A DNA stretch of 64,000 bases, taken from Siderastrea radians (lineage: Eukaryota; Cnidaria; Anthozoa; Scleractinia; Rhizangiidae). The notes beneath the pieces were generated by a model. The model did no database searches, had not been told where the DNA came from, and saw only the letters and a list, made by a program, of their open reading frames with translations. Made by a program: the position numbers and the translations under genes. Within the stretch, counting starts at the first letter, position 1, and every line of letters begins with the position of its first letter. Below are positions 1 to 11,046 of the stretch, one piece after another. The stretch covers positions 5,637,494-5,701,493 of the forward strand of contig OZ024891.1 of assembly GCA_964017195.1 (NCBI GenBank), read 5' to 3'.

Positions 1-514
1 ATTAACAGCTTTGAATAATATAAATCGGAGATCCCAATTAGTGAATCAGACACATTTGAAAATAGTCACAGGTTTCAGAAGAATAAGCTTATTAGCTGTG
101 ATTATCGTAAATAAGAGTACTGAGCTACATTGTGTATAAACGCGTACAGAATTATTAAGCGCAGCATTCTGCCAAAATTAAGACAAAAAAAGAAAAAAAT
201 TCAACCGTACAACTCACTTGATCTTTTCCTTTGTCACCCACAACAACAAACAATGATCTGTGCTTCTTCTGAACGCCATTTTCAATCAAAATGCGAATGC
301 GATTATCTACTTTCTTCAGCACCATCTTGAGCTGATAATCCACGTGTACCAAGAAACATATCATGTATGCGTACTGATGAGTAAAAAGAGAATATTTGGG
401 CTGTCTTACATGACAAGTGCTTTAATAAACGGGTATTTTTGGTCAGCGGGGTCACCTCAAGGTGAAATTTCAAGCGAGTGAAAGTTTTTGCGAAAAACTC
501 GAAGAAAAGTCCTC
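1..514. other. Upstream flank of the eIF3m gene
   Basis: No gene is supported here. The stretch is AT-rich and holds only short chance open frames. It lies directly upstream of the eIF3m start codon, so it should contain the promoter and 5' UTR, but I see no convincing TATA box or other core element. Confidence 0.4.
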
Positions 515-3500
515 ATGGAGCCGATTTTGCCAGCCTTTATTGACGTTGGAGAACAAGAACAGGTACCTTTTCAAAATGTGTTTTATTTTTCTCATTTAAA
601 ATAATTCACGCTTCTTCTAGATGGCTAATTAGTGGATTGAAAGAACATTCATATTTTGTCACGTGTACCGTGTACTGAATTGAGCTTCTAAAAGCACCAC
701 AAGTTATTCAGACTTCGATTAGACTTGCGTGCTTTTCAGTGATTGTCTGGCTTAAAGCCACTTTTAATGACAATTTTATTTTCCTAGGAAATCAAAGGCT
801 CCATTTTGTCAACAACTTAATTTCGAATCCAGTCGATGAAAATCGATATCGATGACTGGGGAGGCAATCGATCAATCGAAACCAATCGATAGGATAATTA
901 AGCTTATATCACTTCCCTAGTTTTGACTGGTGTTGGTAATACATGCATCAGTCGACAGCCATGTTAAAACAGTTTATTGATTGGTGTACTGTAGCTAATC
1001 ACTGAATCTTTTGCTTACATACAGTAGTTTGACATGACATTATAACAGACAAATACCAGGTTGTGATTGGGCCTGTTCCAGTAATTTTTACTACAGTGTG
1101 ATTCCATTTAAAAGATACTGGTCATCTACAATCATAAATTATTATGTGGTCTCAAAATGAAAGTTAACTCACAGTTAGTGATTGCTACATATCTTTGTTC
1201 TGAAGAGTACTGTAGACCCAGAAATTGTTGTTGTTTGTTTTTACCTTCTGTTTAACTCCTTTCACCCCATGTGTTGCTTATCCAAGCAAACTCATTTTAT
1301 CACAAATTATGATGAAAACGAAGAATACTGCTGTAGTCCAGTATTTACTCAATTAACCGTCTCCCCCAATTAAGCTCCACATATGAGAGCAAAAATATTA
1401 ATGAACGTCACTGTAATATAAGCGCCGCATTCATTCACACTAATGTGGTGCTTAATCGAAGCATCATAAGACTGAATTGTTGAGGAGCCAAGCTAAAAAA
1501 CAAGTACAGTAAAACTCAATCTAAACCAGCCTCGGAAATTTATTCTGACTCTTGTATTACAATGCTTTTCAGTTCGAAGTGTATATTTCATTATTTTTTT
1601 GCCAGCATTTGCTTGTTATCATTTACAAATGTTATGATTTTTGAAAGAGCGCCTCCCCAAAATAAGCGCCGCATCTGAAACACTAAAAATTTAAAGAGTG
1701 CCGCAGAGTGTCAAGCCAGTTGACAGTTTCAGTGATTTTGGGACAATTTGCCATTAGTGAGTCCTTGGGACTCATCTCATGAAAAATAATGAGTCCCATC
1801 TATCAAGTGCTTGAACTCATACTTTGTTGTTTTGTTTTGTTGTGTTTTGTTTTTTTTGCCTCAGCTGTTATCATAAATGGTGGGCTTTGGCAAGCTTTGC
1901 ATTGTGCTCACTTTATTCCAGATAATTTTGATATGACCTCATTCCCAGAGTCATCTTGACATCAAAATATGTAACCACTTGATCACAAACAAACTTGGTG
2001 GCATTTGGAATAGAACAAATTTATTTATAATGCAAGTAAAGGCTTGAATTTTTTCCCTCAGAAATTACTTCTAGATATATTTTAGTGCCAAGCAACATTT
2101 TTCTTTTGAACTAAGTTATGTTATAGATTCTAAATTACGCAAACGGGACATTCGATCAATCCTTGCACGCATGCCATATATCATTTTGCATTTTTAGGAG
2201 TTTTATGCGACAGATGCCAAGGACACGGGCTAACAAAATCACTGCAGTTTTGAGAAAGCAACTTTGGGGGTTCTTGCCCAGAGCTCTACAAACAACTTGA
2301 CTTTAAAACAAATTCTGCAGTGTGGTTCAATCATTGTTTAAACTAGAATTGTCAATATCAGTTTGGAAATTCAGTATATTAGAGGTGCAGTCAGAAAATA
2401 TTTATTTAAAAAGTACACATCTGTATGCATCAGTGAACTTGCTGTGTTATTTTTCCAAAGGCACAAGAGATCAGAGCTTACCTGAAATCCTGTGGTGCAG
2501 ACATCAAAGAGGAAACGTCAAGTCCATTACATGAAGACTTGGATCAGTTGTTGTCAGCTTGTGATATTAATTTTAAGAATGAATCAGGTATGAGGTGTGA
2601 TAATTGCATACAGAACAGTGTACATATGCATTAAATAGTTATCACACTTTTGTTCACTTTTTTCCTGGAATCACAAAAATTAATACTTGTGAAATACAGC
2701 TCCTGAATTTGTGCAAAATTAAGTATGCACACAAATAATCTGTGTGCATTGTTAGTAGGCAAAGGGTATCAAAATTTAGAATAAGTTTAAATTAATTTCT
2801 TTACATGATTGCAAATCCCTAGAGCTGGTTAGAGCGCTGCACCGGTATCGCAGAGGTCAGGGTTCGAATCCCGGCAAGCCTGATTTTTTCAGGCTTTCTT
2901 TTCGCAACTGCATAAGTTGCGTTAATAACTGCGAGGATCTTCTTTACATTTATTTCTTCATTCCGCAGTTCAAATATATGAGTTTCATATATTCATAATT
3001 TTATAAAGATTCTGTTGGGTATAAAACTGCTGGTTTAGGAGCCCAAGAGCACTGTATCCACTGCAAATCTCTACTAAATATTTTTATATTTTGGTTTCCT
3101 TTGCAGAACTTGAAGGTGTAATGAACAGTCTTCTATCCTTGATATTAGTGGTGACAGAAAAGAGAGACGACTTAATCAGAAAATTCTGCAACAAAGTTGT
3201 TGAGGCTAACTCAGAAGAAGACACATCACTGAGCAGACTAAGAATGTAAGTTGTTGTAGTTCTGTGTAAGATATGAATACAGTTATAAGGGAGGCACATA
3301 TGTACAGGGTATTTTGGTGAGCCTTAGTTTGCCATATTTTTTTATTATTTTTGTTTCCAGACTCAGCATCCTGTTGAATTGGCTTCATGAGAGAGATCCT
3401 GCAAGATATGATGTTTACTGCGCACAAATAAAGGTTGCAGGCAAGGCTGGAATGATCGATCAAATTTCTGTATCTTTAGATCAGGTAGATTTATATTTGT

Positions 3501-6500
3501 TAAATTATTTATTTATTTATTTTTCTCAGTTGGTCAACTAGTCAGTTGATGGTTCAATGGGTTGGCTGTTCACATAATTTTTTGCAATCAATTTTATTCC
3601 CATACAATTCTACTTGTGCTATTACAAGAGATGTTTGCACCAGTTGTTATATGTAGGACACACACATAATATGACCATGGTTTAATTAATCTGCATACTT
3701 TCGTGCGATTGAGTATAACCAATCAGATTTCAAGAATGCAGTAACTGCCAGTAAACCAACTGAAGGCCTAAATGATATTTTGTGTGTCAGCTGTACCTGT
3801 GTAGTAGACATTCAGCTTATTTCATATGTACATGTTACAAATTTTTATTACATGTACGTACTTTACTTCATAATAAGTTTTTTACATCACACTTTGATGC
3901 CATACAAGTTCTTAAACACTAAACATTTGCAATACCATTTTACAAGGTCAAGTCATGGATAAAGATGTGGGAAGTGGATGGTGAGAAGGCCAGAGTAGTG
4001 TACAGACTTCTTTTTGATGCCCTGACAGAAGACAGACAAAGGTAATTAATTAACAGTTATGCCTGGTATCTTATCTACATGTATGATTACTCATTACAAT
4101 TCAGTGATCGCACAAGGTTGCATCTGTTAACTGTTGCAGTGATATCTGTTATCAAGTTTCTTCATTTCCTATTGGGCATACAAAGGTGGGGGCAGTGGTA
4201 TAGTGGTTAGCACGTTGGGCTTCAGATCTGAAGGTCGGCGATTCGAGGTCCAGTCCCTGCCACCGTGTCGTTTCCTTAGACAAGAAACTTTACCCCACAT
4301 TGTCTCTCTCCACTCAGGTGTATAAATGGGTACTGGTGACATACTGCTGGGGGTAACCCTGCGATGGACTTAAGCATCCCATCCAGGGGGTATAGCAGTA
4401 CTCTCAGTTGCTTCATGCTATAGAAACTAGGATAAGCTTCAGCCATGTGGGCCTCCTTGGCTTGTGTGTGACTTGACCGTTTATTCTGTTGTAGCCTGTT
4501 GTTGACTGTAGACTGATCATTTACTATTGGGTGTAGCCTTGTTGGTTGTATTTTAATCATTTTCTACTGGGCATAACCTTACTGACTATGGTTACATGTA
4601 CAATTGTTCTTCTAAAAGAAAAAGGATACCACACTAACTACAATTGTTTGAAAGTTGACTGAACTATCACTCTGTATATTATTTTAACTTGTTAATTTGA
4701 TAATTAATTTTTGGAAACGTTTTCTGCCTTAATTTCTTTTCTTCCTTTCCCATTACAGTGAAGAAGCCACTAAAGTAATGGTTGAGCTCCTCAGGACGTA
4801 TTCAGACGAGAACGCATCAGAAGTAAAAGATGATGCTAAAAACTGCATAGTGAGCCTTCTGGGAAGACCAAATGTCCTAATAATGGACTTCCTACTAACA
4901 CTCCCTCCTGTAAGGGCATTACAGGGGGAACCTATATACCAGGTACTTACATGTACTTACTGTACAGTGAGCCTTCTGGGAAGACCTAATGTCCTAATAA
5001 TGGACTTCCTACTAACACTCCCTCCTGTAAGGGCATTACAGAGGGAACCTATATACCAGGTACTTACATGTACTTACTGTACAGTGAGCCTTCTGGGAAG
5101 ACCTAATGTCCTAATAATGGACGTCCTACTAACACTCCCTCCTGTAAGGGCATTACAGGGGGAACCTATATACCAGGTACTTACATGTACTTACTGCATA
5201 GTGAGCCTTCTGGGAAGACCTAATGTCCTAATAATGGACTTCCTACTAACACTCCCTCCTGTAAGGGCATTACAGGGGGAACCTATATACCAGGTACTTA
5301 CATGTACTTACTGTACAGTGAGCCTTCTGGGAAGACCTAATGTCCTAATAATGGACTTCCTACTAACACTCCCTCCTGTAAGGGCATTACAGAGGGAACC
5401 TATATACCAGGTACTTACATGTACTTACTGTACAGTGAGCCTTCTGGGAAGACCTAATGTCCTAATAATGGACGTCCTACTAACACTCCCTCCTGTAAGG
5501 CCATTACAGAGGGAACCTATATACCAGGTACTTACATGTACTTACTGCATAGTGAGCCTTCTGGGAAGACTGAATGTCCTAATAATGGACTTCCTACTAA
5601 CACTCCCTCCTGTAAGGGCATTACAGGGGGAACCTATATACCAGGAACTTACATGTACTTACTGCATAGTGAGCCTTCTGGGAAGACCGAATGCCCTAAT
5701 AATGGACTTCCCACCAACACTCACTCCTGTAAGGGCATTACAGGGGGAACCTATATACCAGGTGCTTACATGTACTTACTGCATAGTAAGCCTTCTGGGA
5801 AGACTGAATGTCCTAATAATGGACTTCCTACTAACACTCACTCCTGTAAGGGCATTAGAGGGGGAACCTATATACCAGGTACTGAAAGTGTAATGGAGAG
5901 AGACGGGAAGCAGGAACAAAGGGGACGCACAGTGTAAGGAAGGTGGGAGAAAAGTGGCTGGGAAGCGGGATTCCCAAGGTGGCGGGAAGTGGGAGAAGTA
6001 GGGGAAAATTATGCAACATAACTGTAATTTGTGCAATATTTTGCAATTGCAAAAGCGAAAAGGGCAGAAACCAGGCTTAACCCTTTAAACCCCGGCATCA
6101 TTATTCAAATTCTCCTGACTGGTCTCCATACATTTCACTGAGTACTAATTAGGAGAACTTGTTGAGACATCCCATTCATGGCAATTCATCTCTGGTGATC
6201 ATTTCCTGAATTATCATGAACTTTATGTCTTATAGTGCACTGATATGATGAGGAGAAATATGATGCTGATCACTACTGGGGCGTAAAGGATTAAAGGGTA
6301 TGGGAAGCGGGAAGTTTAACCCCCTACCCCCCTCCCCCAGTGTACTTACTTACTTACAGTACCACTCTGAAATAAGCATAAGCAAACCGTCAAATGTGTT
6401 GGTAACACGGTCTTCTCCTCGAACGTTTTTATAGCAGGGTAAAACCGACCATCCGCTTAACTCTGTTTTCATTCAGTGGTGACACAAACTCTCTGGAGAG

Positions 6501-7665
6501 AAAAAAAGTGCTCCACTTGTTGAAAGAATGTGCTGGATGGAACGTTGCTTTCTTTATGTGTTTAACAGGGATAATTCAAATTAGTAGGCTACGTTTACAG
6601 CATATCGATGAAGTGACTACATAGAAGCATGAGAAAGCCGCATTGTTTAAGCCTTTTGCAAAACAAGCAAATGAAAAAGCGACAGCGTATTGAGTTCTTA
6701 ATGTAAACTAGTTTACCACGCTCACAGGGAACCCAAATGCTGTATTAACTATATCATAATCATTTAATAAAATATTGTTATTTACCTGTGTTCCTGTGCC
6801 TTCATGAGTCATTTTGAAAGGGATTTGAATCAGAGAGGGGACAGTTTTAATACCTCACCAGTTTCAAATGTTACCTTGTCTGGCACGTTGTAAACAGGAT
6901 GCAACAATTCTCAAGTTTCCATTATCATCTGAAATTGTCTCCCCATGAGAGTTAATAGTTAGAAATATTGGAAACGTGAGACGTAATTGTCGTGTCATAT
7001 GATGCGTCAGACAAGATAACATTCGGAACCGCAGAGGTAAACCATCTCCACTCTGATTCAAATCCTTTCCAAAAAGACTCATCACAGGTAAATAACAGTA
7101 TTTTTATTAAATGATTATGATATAGTTAATACAGCATTTGGGTGCTCTGTGCCACGCATTTAAAACATGTTGGAGGGTTTGCCTCTTTCTGAGCAGAACT
7201 GTATGTCTGTTGCTTCTTCCAAGGAGCATACTTGTAAGCCACCAACTGTGTTGCTCTACAGAGTCTGATGTTCTGAATGCCCTAACTAACTCATGCCAAC
7301 TCTTGCCAGTAGTTTTTACCTTTGCTTCAACGGTGCTGTGGATCTTCAGGTGTTTCAGGGACAACCTATTTATGCCCCCCTTGTGGGTTTCAGGTCAGGA
7401 CTTGCCTGAAAATCCTTGCGGGGGCCTTCACAAGGTGTGGCCAAGCCTTGTGAATTTCCTTGTTTGAATCACTTCCTTCATTCACGTTTGCACAGATCTC
7501 TTCACCCAGCTAACCAGGCCCGTTGTATTAAAAAGCTCTGATGTCAAAAACAAGAGTGTTTCCACAGAGTGGAGAACAGCGACAGGAGGTCTAGTGAAAG
7601 ACGTAGTTAGATAGATAGTTTTTAGTGTGCAGGCGAAGAGCCACTTTTTGGATCCTGTATTAAAG

Positions 7666-7704
<39 letters not shown>

Positions 7705-10700
7705 GAATGTTTCCAGTTTATTTGGTTCTGCATTTATACAAAACGTGTTTTTCTTTTTCTTTTCAGCTTCTTAGCATCTTTGTTTCTGGGCGGCTGTCTG
7801 ACTACGTCGAATTCTATGAAAAGAACAAAGATTTTGTGGATTCTTGTGGTAAGATTTTTTTTTGTTATTGAACTGTTCACTACCCACAAGAGCTTTCTCT
7901 GTTTCATATCTGAGATGACTGGTAAACGTAGCAGTGTAAAATGTGTTCTCTGAACTTTAGAGTTGGCATGTAAGAAATGAAAGTCATTGTAACTCTAGGA
8001 AGATATTCCTAGTTCTGTTTTTTCGATAGCAAGTTTCTGAAACCCAGCCAAAAGTTACTAAGAAAATGTTTTGCCTTCAACTATTTTTAACCCTACATGA
8101 CTTAGATCATTCAATGAGGCTAATATAAACTTAAAAGGTAAAGCTACGACATCACGAGAAGTATTGATAGCCACATCGTTTATTTTTCCAGGTTTGTCCC
8201 ATGAAAAGAACCTTCATAAAATGCGTGTTTTAACGTTCATGTCCATTGGTGAAGCTAAATCAGAAGTAAGCTTTGAAGACCTTTGCAAGGAGCTCAATAT
8301 CAGTTCGGATGAGGTTGAGGAATTTGTCATTGAAGGTTAGTTTGAGTGTGATGGTTGTGATGTCATGAAGTTCAATTTAAATACATTTTCTCGTACATGA
8401 AATGCTCCTAGGACATCAAGAGAAAGAAATTGAATGATTCTCTGAAAGGGAGAGCAACCCATAATCAGTTTCTGGCGATTTTCCAAGAAACAAGGGAAGA
8501 ATTTGAAAAATTGTTCCAATTTTTTCAAGTTTTAATCCATTTTCATCGTAGCCATCCGCAGTCAAACACAGTTAATTATAGTTTCAGAAATCTGGTAGAG
8601 GGAAGAATTTGAAAAATTGTTCCAATTTTTTCAAGTTTTAATCCATTTTCATCGTAGCCATCCGCAGTCAAACACACTTAATTATAGTTTCAGAAATCTG
8701 GTAGAGTAATTTGAAACAAAACTGAACCATTATTTTTGGGTAAAAAAAGTAATCCTAAAAATAGGTGACTGTACCCCCGACTTGCTGTTTTTGACCTTGC
8801 TACCCGACAAAGACTTTAGCCCTTTCCTGAATCCAGCTACAAAATTTAGCACATCCACTGTTCATCACATTCCACTTTCTAGTTTCACATCACTTTATAT
8901 AGTATTTTACACCTGGTCACTCATGGTCTCTTTCCGCTTTCATTTTATTAGCGCTTCGCTCACAACTCATTCGTACAAAGGTCGACCAAGTAAACAAGAA
9001 AGTCATTATCAGGTACAGTAACTACAATAGTAATACATTAAAAACGTTTTCTGGCGTAGCAGACAAAATAGATGAATAATTGAGACAAATCTCGGTTTCT
9101 CTAGAGTGCTGAAAACTGCATAAAAAACACAGTCAGACGTTTTGGGGATACAGTGTTTTCCTTATCAGGCGGTAACCGGTAAAATTTACCGCTTGTAGCA
9201 ACGCTTGTTACCGTTTAGCCGGAACCAGATAAAGGCCTGGCTTAGAAACATCCAACAGTTTGGGATCGTGAAAGATTTATTAACGGATTGAATTATGAAA
9301 AGATTTATGTCCGTCGTACTGCGTACCCACCCTGCGCCGCAGACGGTATGACCGTTAGATTACGTCTGTGACGCAGGCTACTGCGTACCACGTAAGTCTA
9401 GTTTAATTAGTAACTTTTCTCATTGTCCATGCGTTTGTACAACATTAGACGTAGTCTTATCATCTCGACATTTCTAAGTTCGTTAGATAATAGTCTCATC
9501 TTCTCTACGTTTCTCCGCACGTTTCGACCTTAGTAAGTTGTTAGTCGTATCTTTTTAATGTTTCTCCGTATGCTAGTACATTCCTAAGGTATTAGTCTTC
9601 TCGACATTTTCCATGGGATAGTGTGTTCGTCAGTGGTGTAAGGTCTTATCTTCTCGACTGTCGAAATTTCTCTGTACGTTAAAACATTTGAAAAATATTA
9701 TTGTTATCTTCTCAACGTTTGTCCGTGTGCTAGTATATTCGTAATTTAGATGTTGTTAGTTGTATCTCCTTAACATTTCTCCGTACGTTAGCATTGTCGT
9801 AAGATACTAGTGTTGTCTTCTTGACGTCTATATCCGTAGGTTGGTTTGCTCAGGTTTGTTCGTAAGGTACTCTAACTTATTATTGTCTGCTCTGCGAAGT
9901 TCTTCGTTTGTGCCTTTGTAAGGAGTATGTCTCATCTTCTAGGCGTTTCTCAGTACGTTGTTTAGGTTGCTTTTCTTCTCGAAGTTTATCTGTACGTTAA
10001 TGCGTTCCAGGTGACAGGAATTACAAACGTCAACCGTTTTGAAGGGTTTTCGAGACGTGTGTTAGCCTGGTGTCATGCCGGCAACATTTCGGGTCTCATG
10101 ACGACAATTCCACACCAGGGTAGAAAAAGATTCTCAACAGAGCTGCTTTACCGGTCCAAAAAACTGACTTACCTGTTACCCTGAAGACTAGGGAGAACAC
10201 TGGGATAGCCCCTTTATCAGTGTTAGGGGCTGTTTACATGGAGGGAGGAATATTCCAGAAGGCGAAACAACTTTTCGTTTAATTTCCTTGTGCAGAAAAT
10301 TCACATTTGCAGAAAAGTTTGCGTTTGCAGAAAATTCCGCCGCCATGTTTGTTTTTCTGTCCCCAGCCCTAGGATCTTCCGAGCGAAGGTGCTAGGATCT
10401 TTCTAGCGCTAGGATCTTTCTATCTCTCAGCTATAGGAAGATCCTAGCGCTAGGGCCGAGTACAACCTTCTGCATGTAAACTGGATACAGAAAACGTATG
10501 GCGCTAGGATGATCCACCTTCCAAACATCCCCTTAGTGTTGCCATCTGCAGCAAAGGTAAAAGTCAATAACAGATAAAAGGGTTTTTTTAGTGGGGGGTG
10601 GGGGGGGGGGGTAGCACTGTGCTGAAAACACTCACCGTGTGACGGTTTTTTTTTTAATCCCCGAAGCGTCTGACTGTTTTTTCTGTAGTTTTCAGATCTC

Positions 10701-11046
10701 TAGAGACAAATTTTCTGAATCACTTGCGTTGAAACTAAGGCCCCGTCCGTGGAATCTGTGAAAAAAAATAAGGCGCATACGTGTCCAAGTTCTCAATCTT
10801 AATTTTCCCCTGGCCGTCCAGACAATAAATTAGCACATAATATTCACTACTACGAGAATAATGTTGACCTTAAAAACAGTATTTTCTTTCAACTAAGTTC
10901 AATCTTCTTTTTGCAGCTCCGCTACTCATCGGACATTTGGAACCAACCAGTGGCAAGAACTGCGCAGTCGCTTGGAAGAATGGCGGGCGAGTCTACAGAG
11001 CGTGCGTGCCAGTCTGCAGTCTGTTGTGCCTAGTGCTGAGGTCTAG
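515..11046 (+). CDS. EIF3M: Eukaryotic translation initiation factor 3 subunit M, ten exons
   Basis: This gene encodes the PCI-domain subunit M of the cytoplasmic eIF3 complex, which helps load the 40S ribosome during initiation. I read ten exons by eye: 515-562, 2461-2587, 3107-3245, 3361-3484, 3947-4041, 4759-4942, 7767-7848, 8192-8335, 8952-9012 and 10917-11046. All introns are GT-AG, phases are continuous, and the sum is 1134 bp (377 aa plus stop), close to the roughly 374 aa of animal orthologues. Family landmarks appear in order: [16 protein letters not shown] at the start, [12 protein letters not shown] in exon 4, [16 protein letters not shown] in exon 6, [11 protein letters not shown] in exon 7, [19 protein letters not shown] in exon 8 (PCI core), and [19 protein letters not shown] in the last exon. 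The start is the first ATG before the conserved PAFIDVGE motif. A poly(A) signal AATAAA follows at 11055-11060. Exon 6 is extended by an in-frame repeat array, described separately. Confidence 0.93.
563..2460 (+). other. Intron 1 of eIF3m with degenerate repeat remnants
   Basis: This is the long first intron. A cluster of ATCGAT motifs lies at about 829-890. Two sections, about 1355-1450 and 1645-1700, share the words 'ataagcgccgcat' and 'tccccaa', which suggests an old transposon remnant. No coding exon is visible. Confidence 0.45.
2815..3000 (+). mobile_element. tRNA-derived SINE
   Basis: The head is tRNA-like. A D-arm/A-box-like segment (agctggttagagcgc) is followed by a perfect B box (ggttcgaatcc at about 2861-2871) and a 3' pairing segment. 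The tail has a short palindrome (gcaactgcataagttgc) and AT-rich sequence ending in 'ttcatatattcat'. It sits in intron 2 of eIF3m in sense orientation. The anticodon-loop position would read GGT, but the stem is imperfect, so I call it a SINE rather than a working tRNA gene. Confidence 0.65.
4186..4480 (+). mobile_element. tRNA-derived SINE, second family
   Basis: The head (ggtatagtggttagcacgtt) resembles an A box and is followed by a degenerate B box near 4233-4250. The body carries conserved words such as 'gcgatggact', 'catcccatccaggggg' and 'cttcatgctatagaaac', which I recognise from a SINE family common in corals. It lies in intron 5 of eIF3m, just upstream of the left edge of the segmental duplication. 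Confidence 0.6.
4842..5892 (+). repeat. Nine-unit 117-bp array of the eIF3m exon-6 3' end and its splice donor
   Basis: Each unit contains the last ~90 bp of exon 6, the 5' splice site (accag|gtactt) and about 27 bp of intron. Because 117 is divisible by three and the intron part has no stop, the frame stays open from exon 6 to a TAA at 5891-5893. Donor positions fall after 4942, 5059, 5176, 5293, 5410, 5527, 5644, 5761 and 5878. The seventh is mutated (GT to GA); the eighth is gtgctt and the ninth gtactg. All are phase 0. Units differ at a few bases, for example D-F versus D-V and Q-G versus Q-R. A decayed six-unit version is at 45153-45845. Confidence 0.9.
6731..7143. mobile_element. Foldback/MITE-like element in eIF3m intron 6
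   Basis: The left arm from 6731 (acccaaatgctgtattaac) is repeated in reverse complement, ending at 7143. The arms continue inward for roughly 110 bp, including a 'tttgaatcagag' segment on both sides. A larger stretch around it (about 6320-7525) is missing from the second copy of the duplication, so it is either an insertion in copy A or part of a deletion in copy B. No clear target-site duplication was seen. Confidence 0.7.
7667..7704 (+). repeat. (ATT)n microsatellite
   Basis: A run of about a dozen ATT triplets lies in intron 6, about 60 bp before exon 7. Apparent poly-Asn and poly-Leu open frames across it are low-complexity artefacts. Confidence 0.9.
8495..8706 (+). repeat. 106-bp direct tandem duplication in eIF3m intron 8
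   Basis: Two nearly identical copies of a 106-bp unit begin with 'ggaagaatttgaaaaattg' at 8495 and 8601. The second duplication block has only one copy at about 46950-47055, so this doubling probably came after the segmental duplication. Confidence 0.85.
9151..10202. mobile_element. TIR transposon with CAGTG...CACTG ends, in eIF3m intron 9
   Basis: The ends are cagtgttttccttatcaggc at the left and, in reverse complement, a related cagtgttctccctagtcttc at the right. The flanks show a 5-bp duplication (ggata), and copy B has the empty site near 47500 (cggggatagccc). The interior from about 9400 to 10010 is a degenerate tandem array of the theme 'ttagtcttatcttctcgacg tttctccgtacg', repeating roughly every 60-70 bp. 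No transposase frame is visible, so it is non-autonomous. Superfamily is not assigned. Confidence 0.75.
10220..10530. repeat. Palindromic 'gcgctaggatctt' repeat block
   Basis: Repeated short palindromic words built on 'agatcctagcgctaggatct' occur several times, with a related block at about 47540-47930 in copy B. Because both copies have it, it predates the duplication. It looks like a MITE remnant, but I see no clean ends. Confidence 0.5.

Noticed and set aside
2815..2890. Functional tRNA gene
   Set aside because: Good B box, but the acceptor and anticodon stems are imperfect and it continues into a SINE body.
4842..5892. Units of the array as separate mini-exons, since each is preceded by a 'ctgtacag' or 'ctgcatag' acceptor-like word
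   Set aside because: The implied introns would be about 24-27 bp, too short for normal splicing; alternative donor use is the simpler reading.
5536..5937. Second-frame 133-aa repeat protein across the eIF3m array
   Set aside because: It is the +1 reading of the same 117-bp repeat; the eIF3m frame is the one with homology.
7482..7733. Poly-Asn/poly-Leu open frames
   Set aside because: They come from the (ATT)n microsatellite in intron 6.
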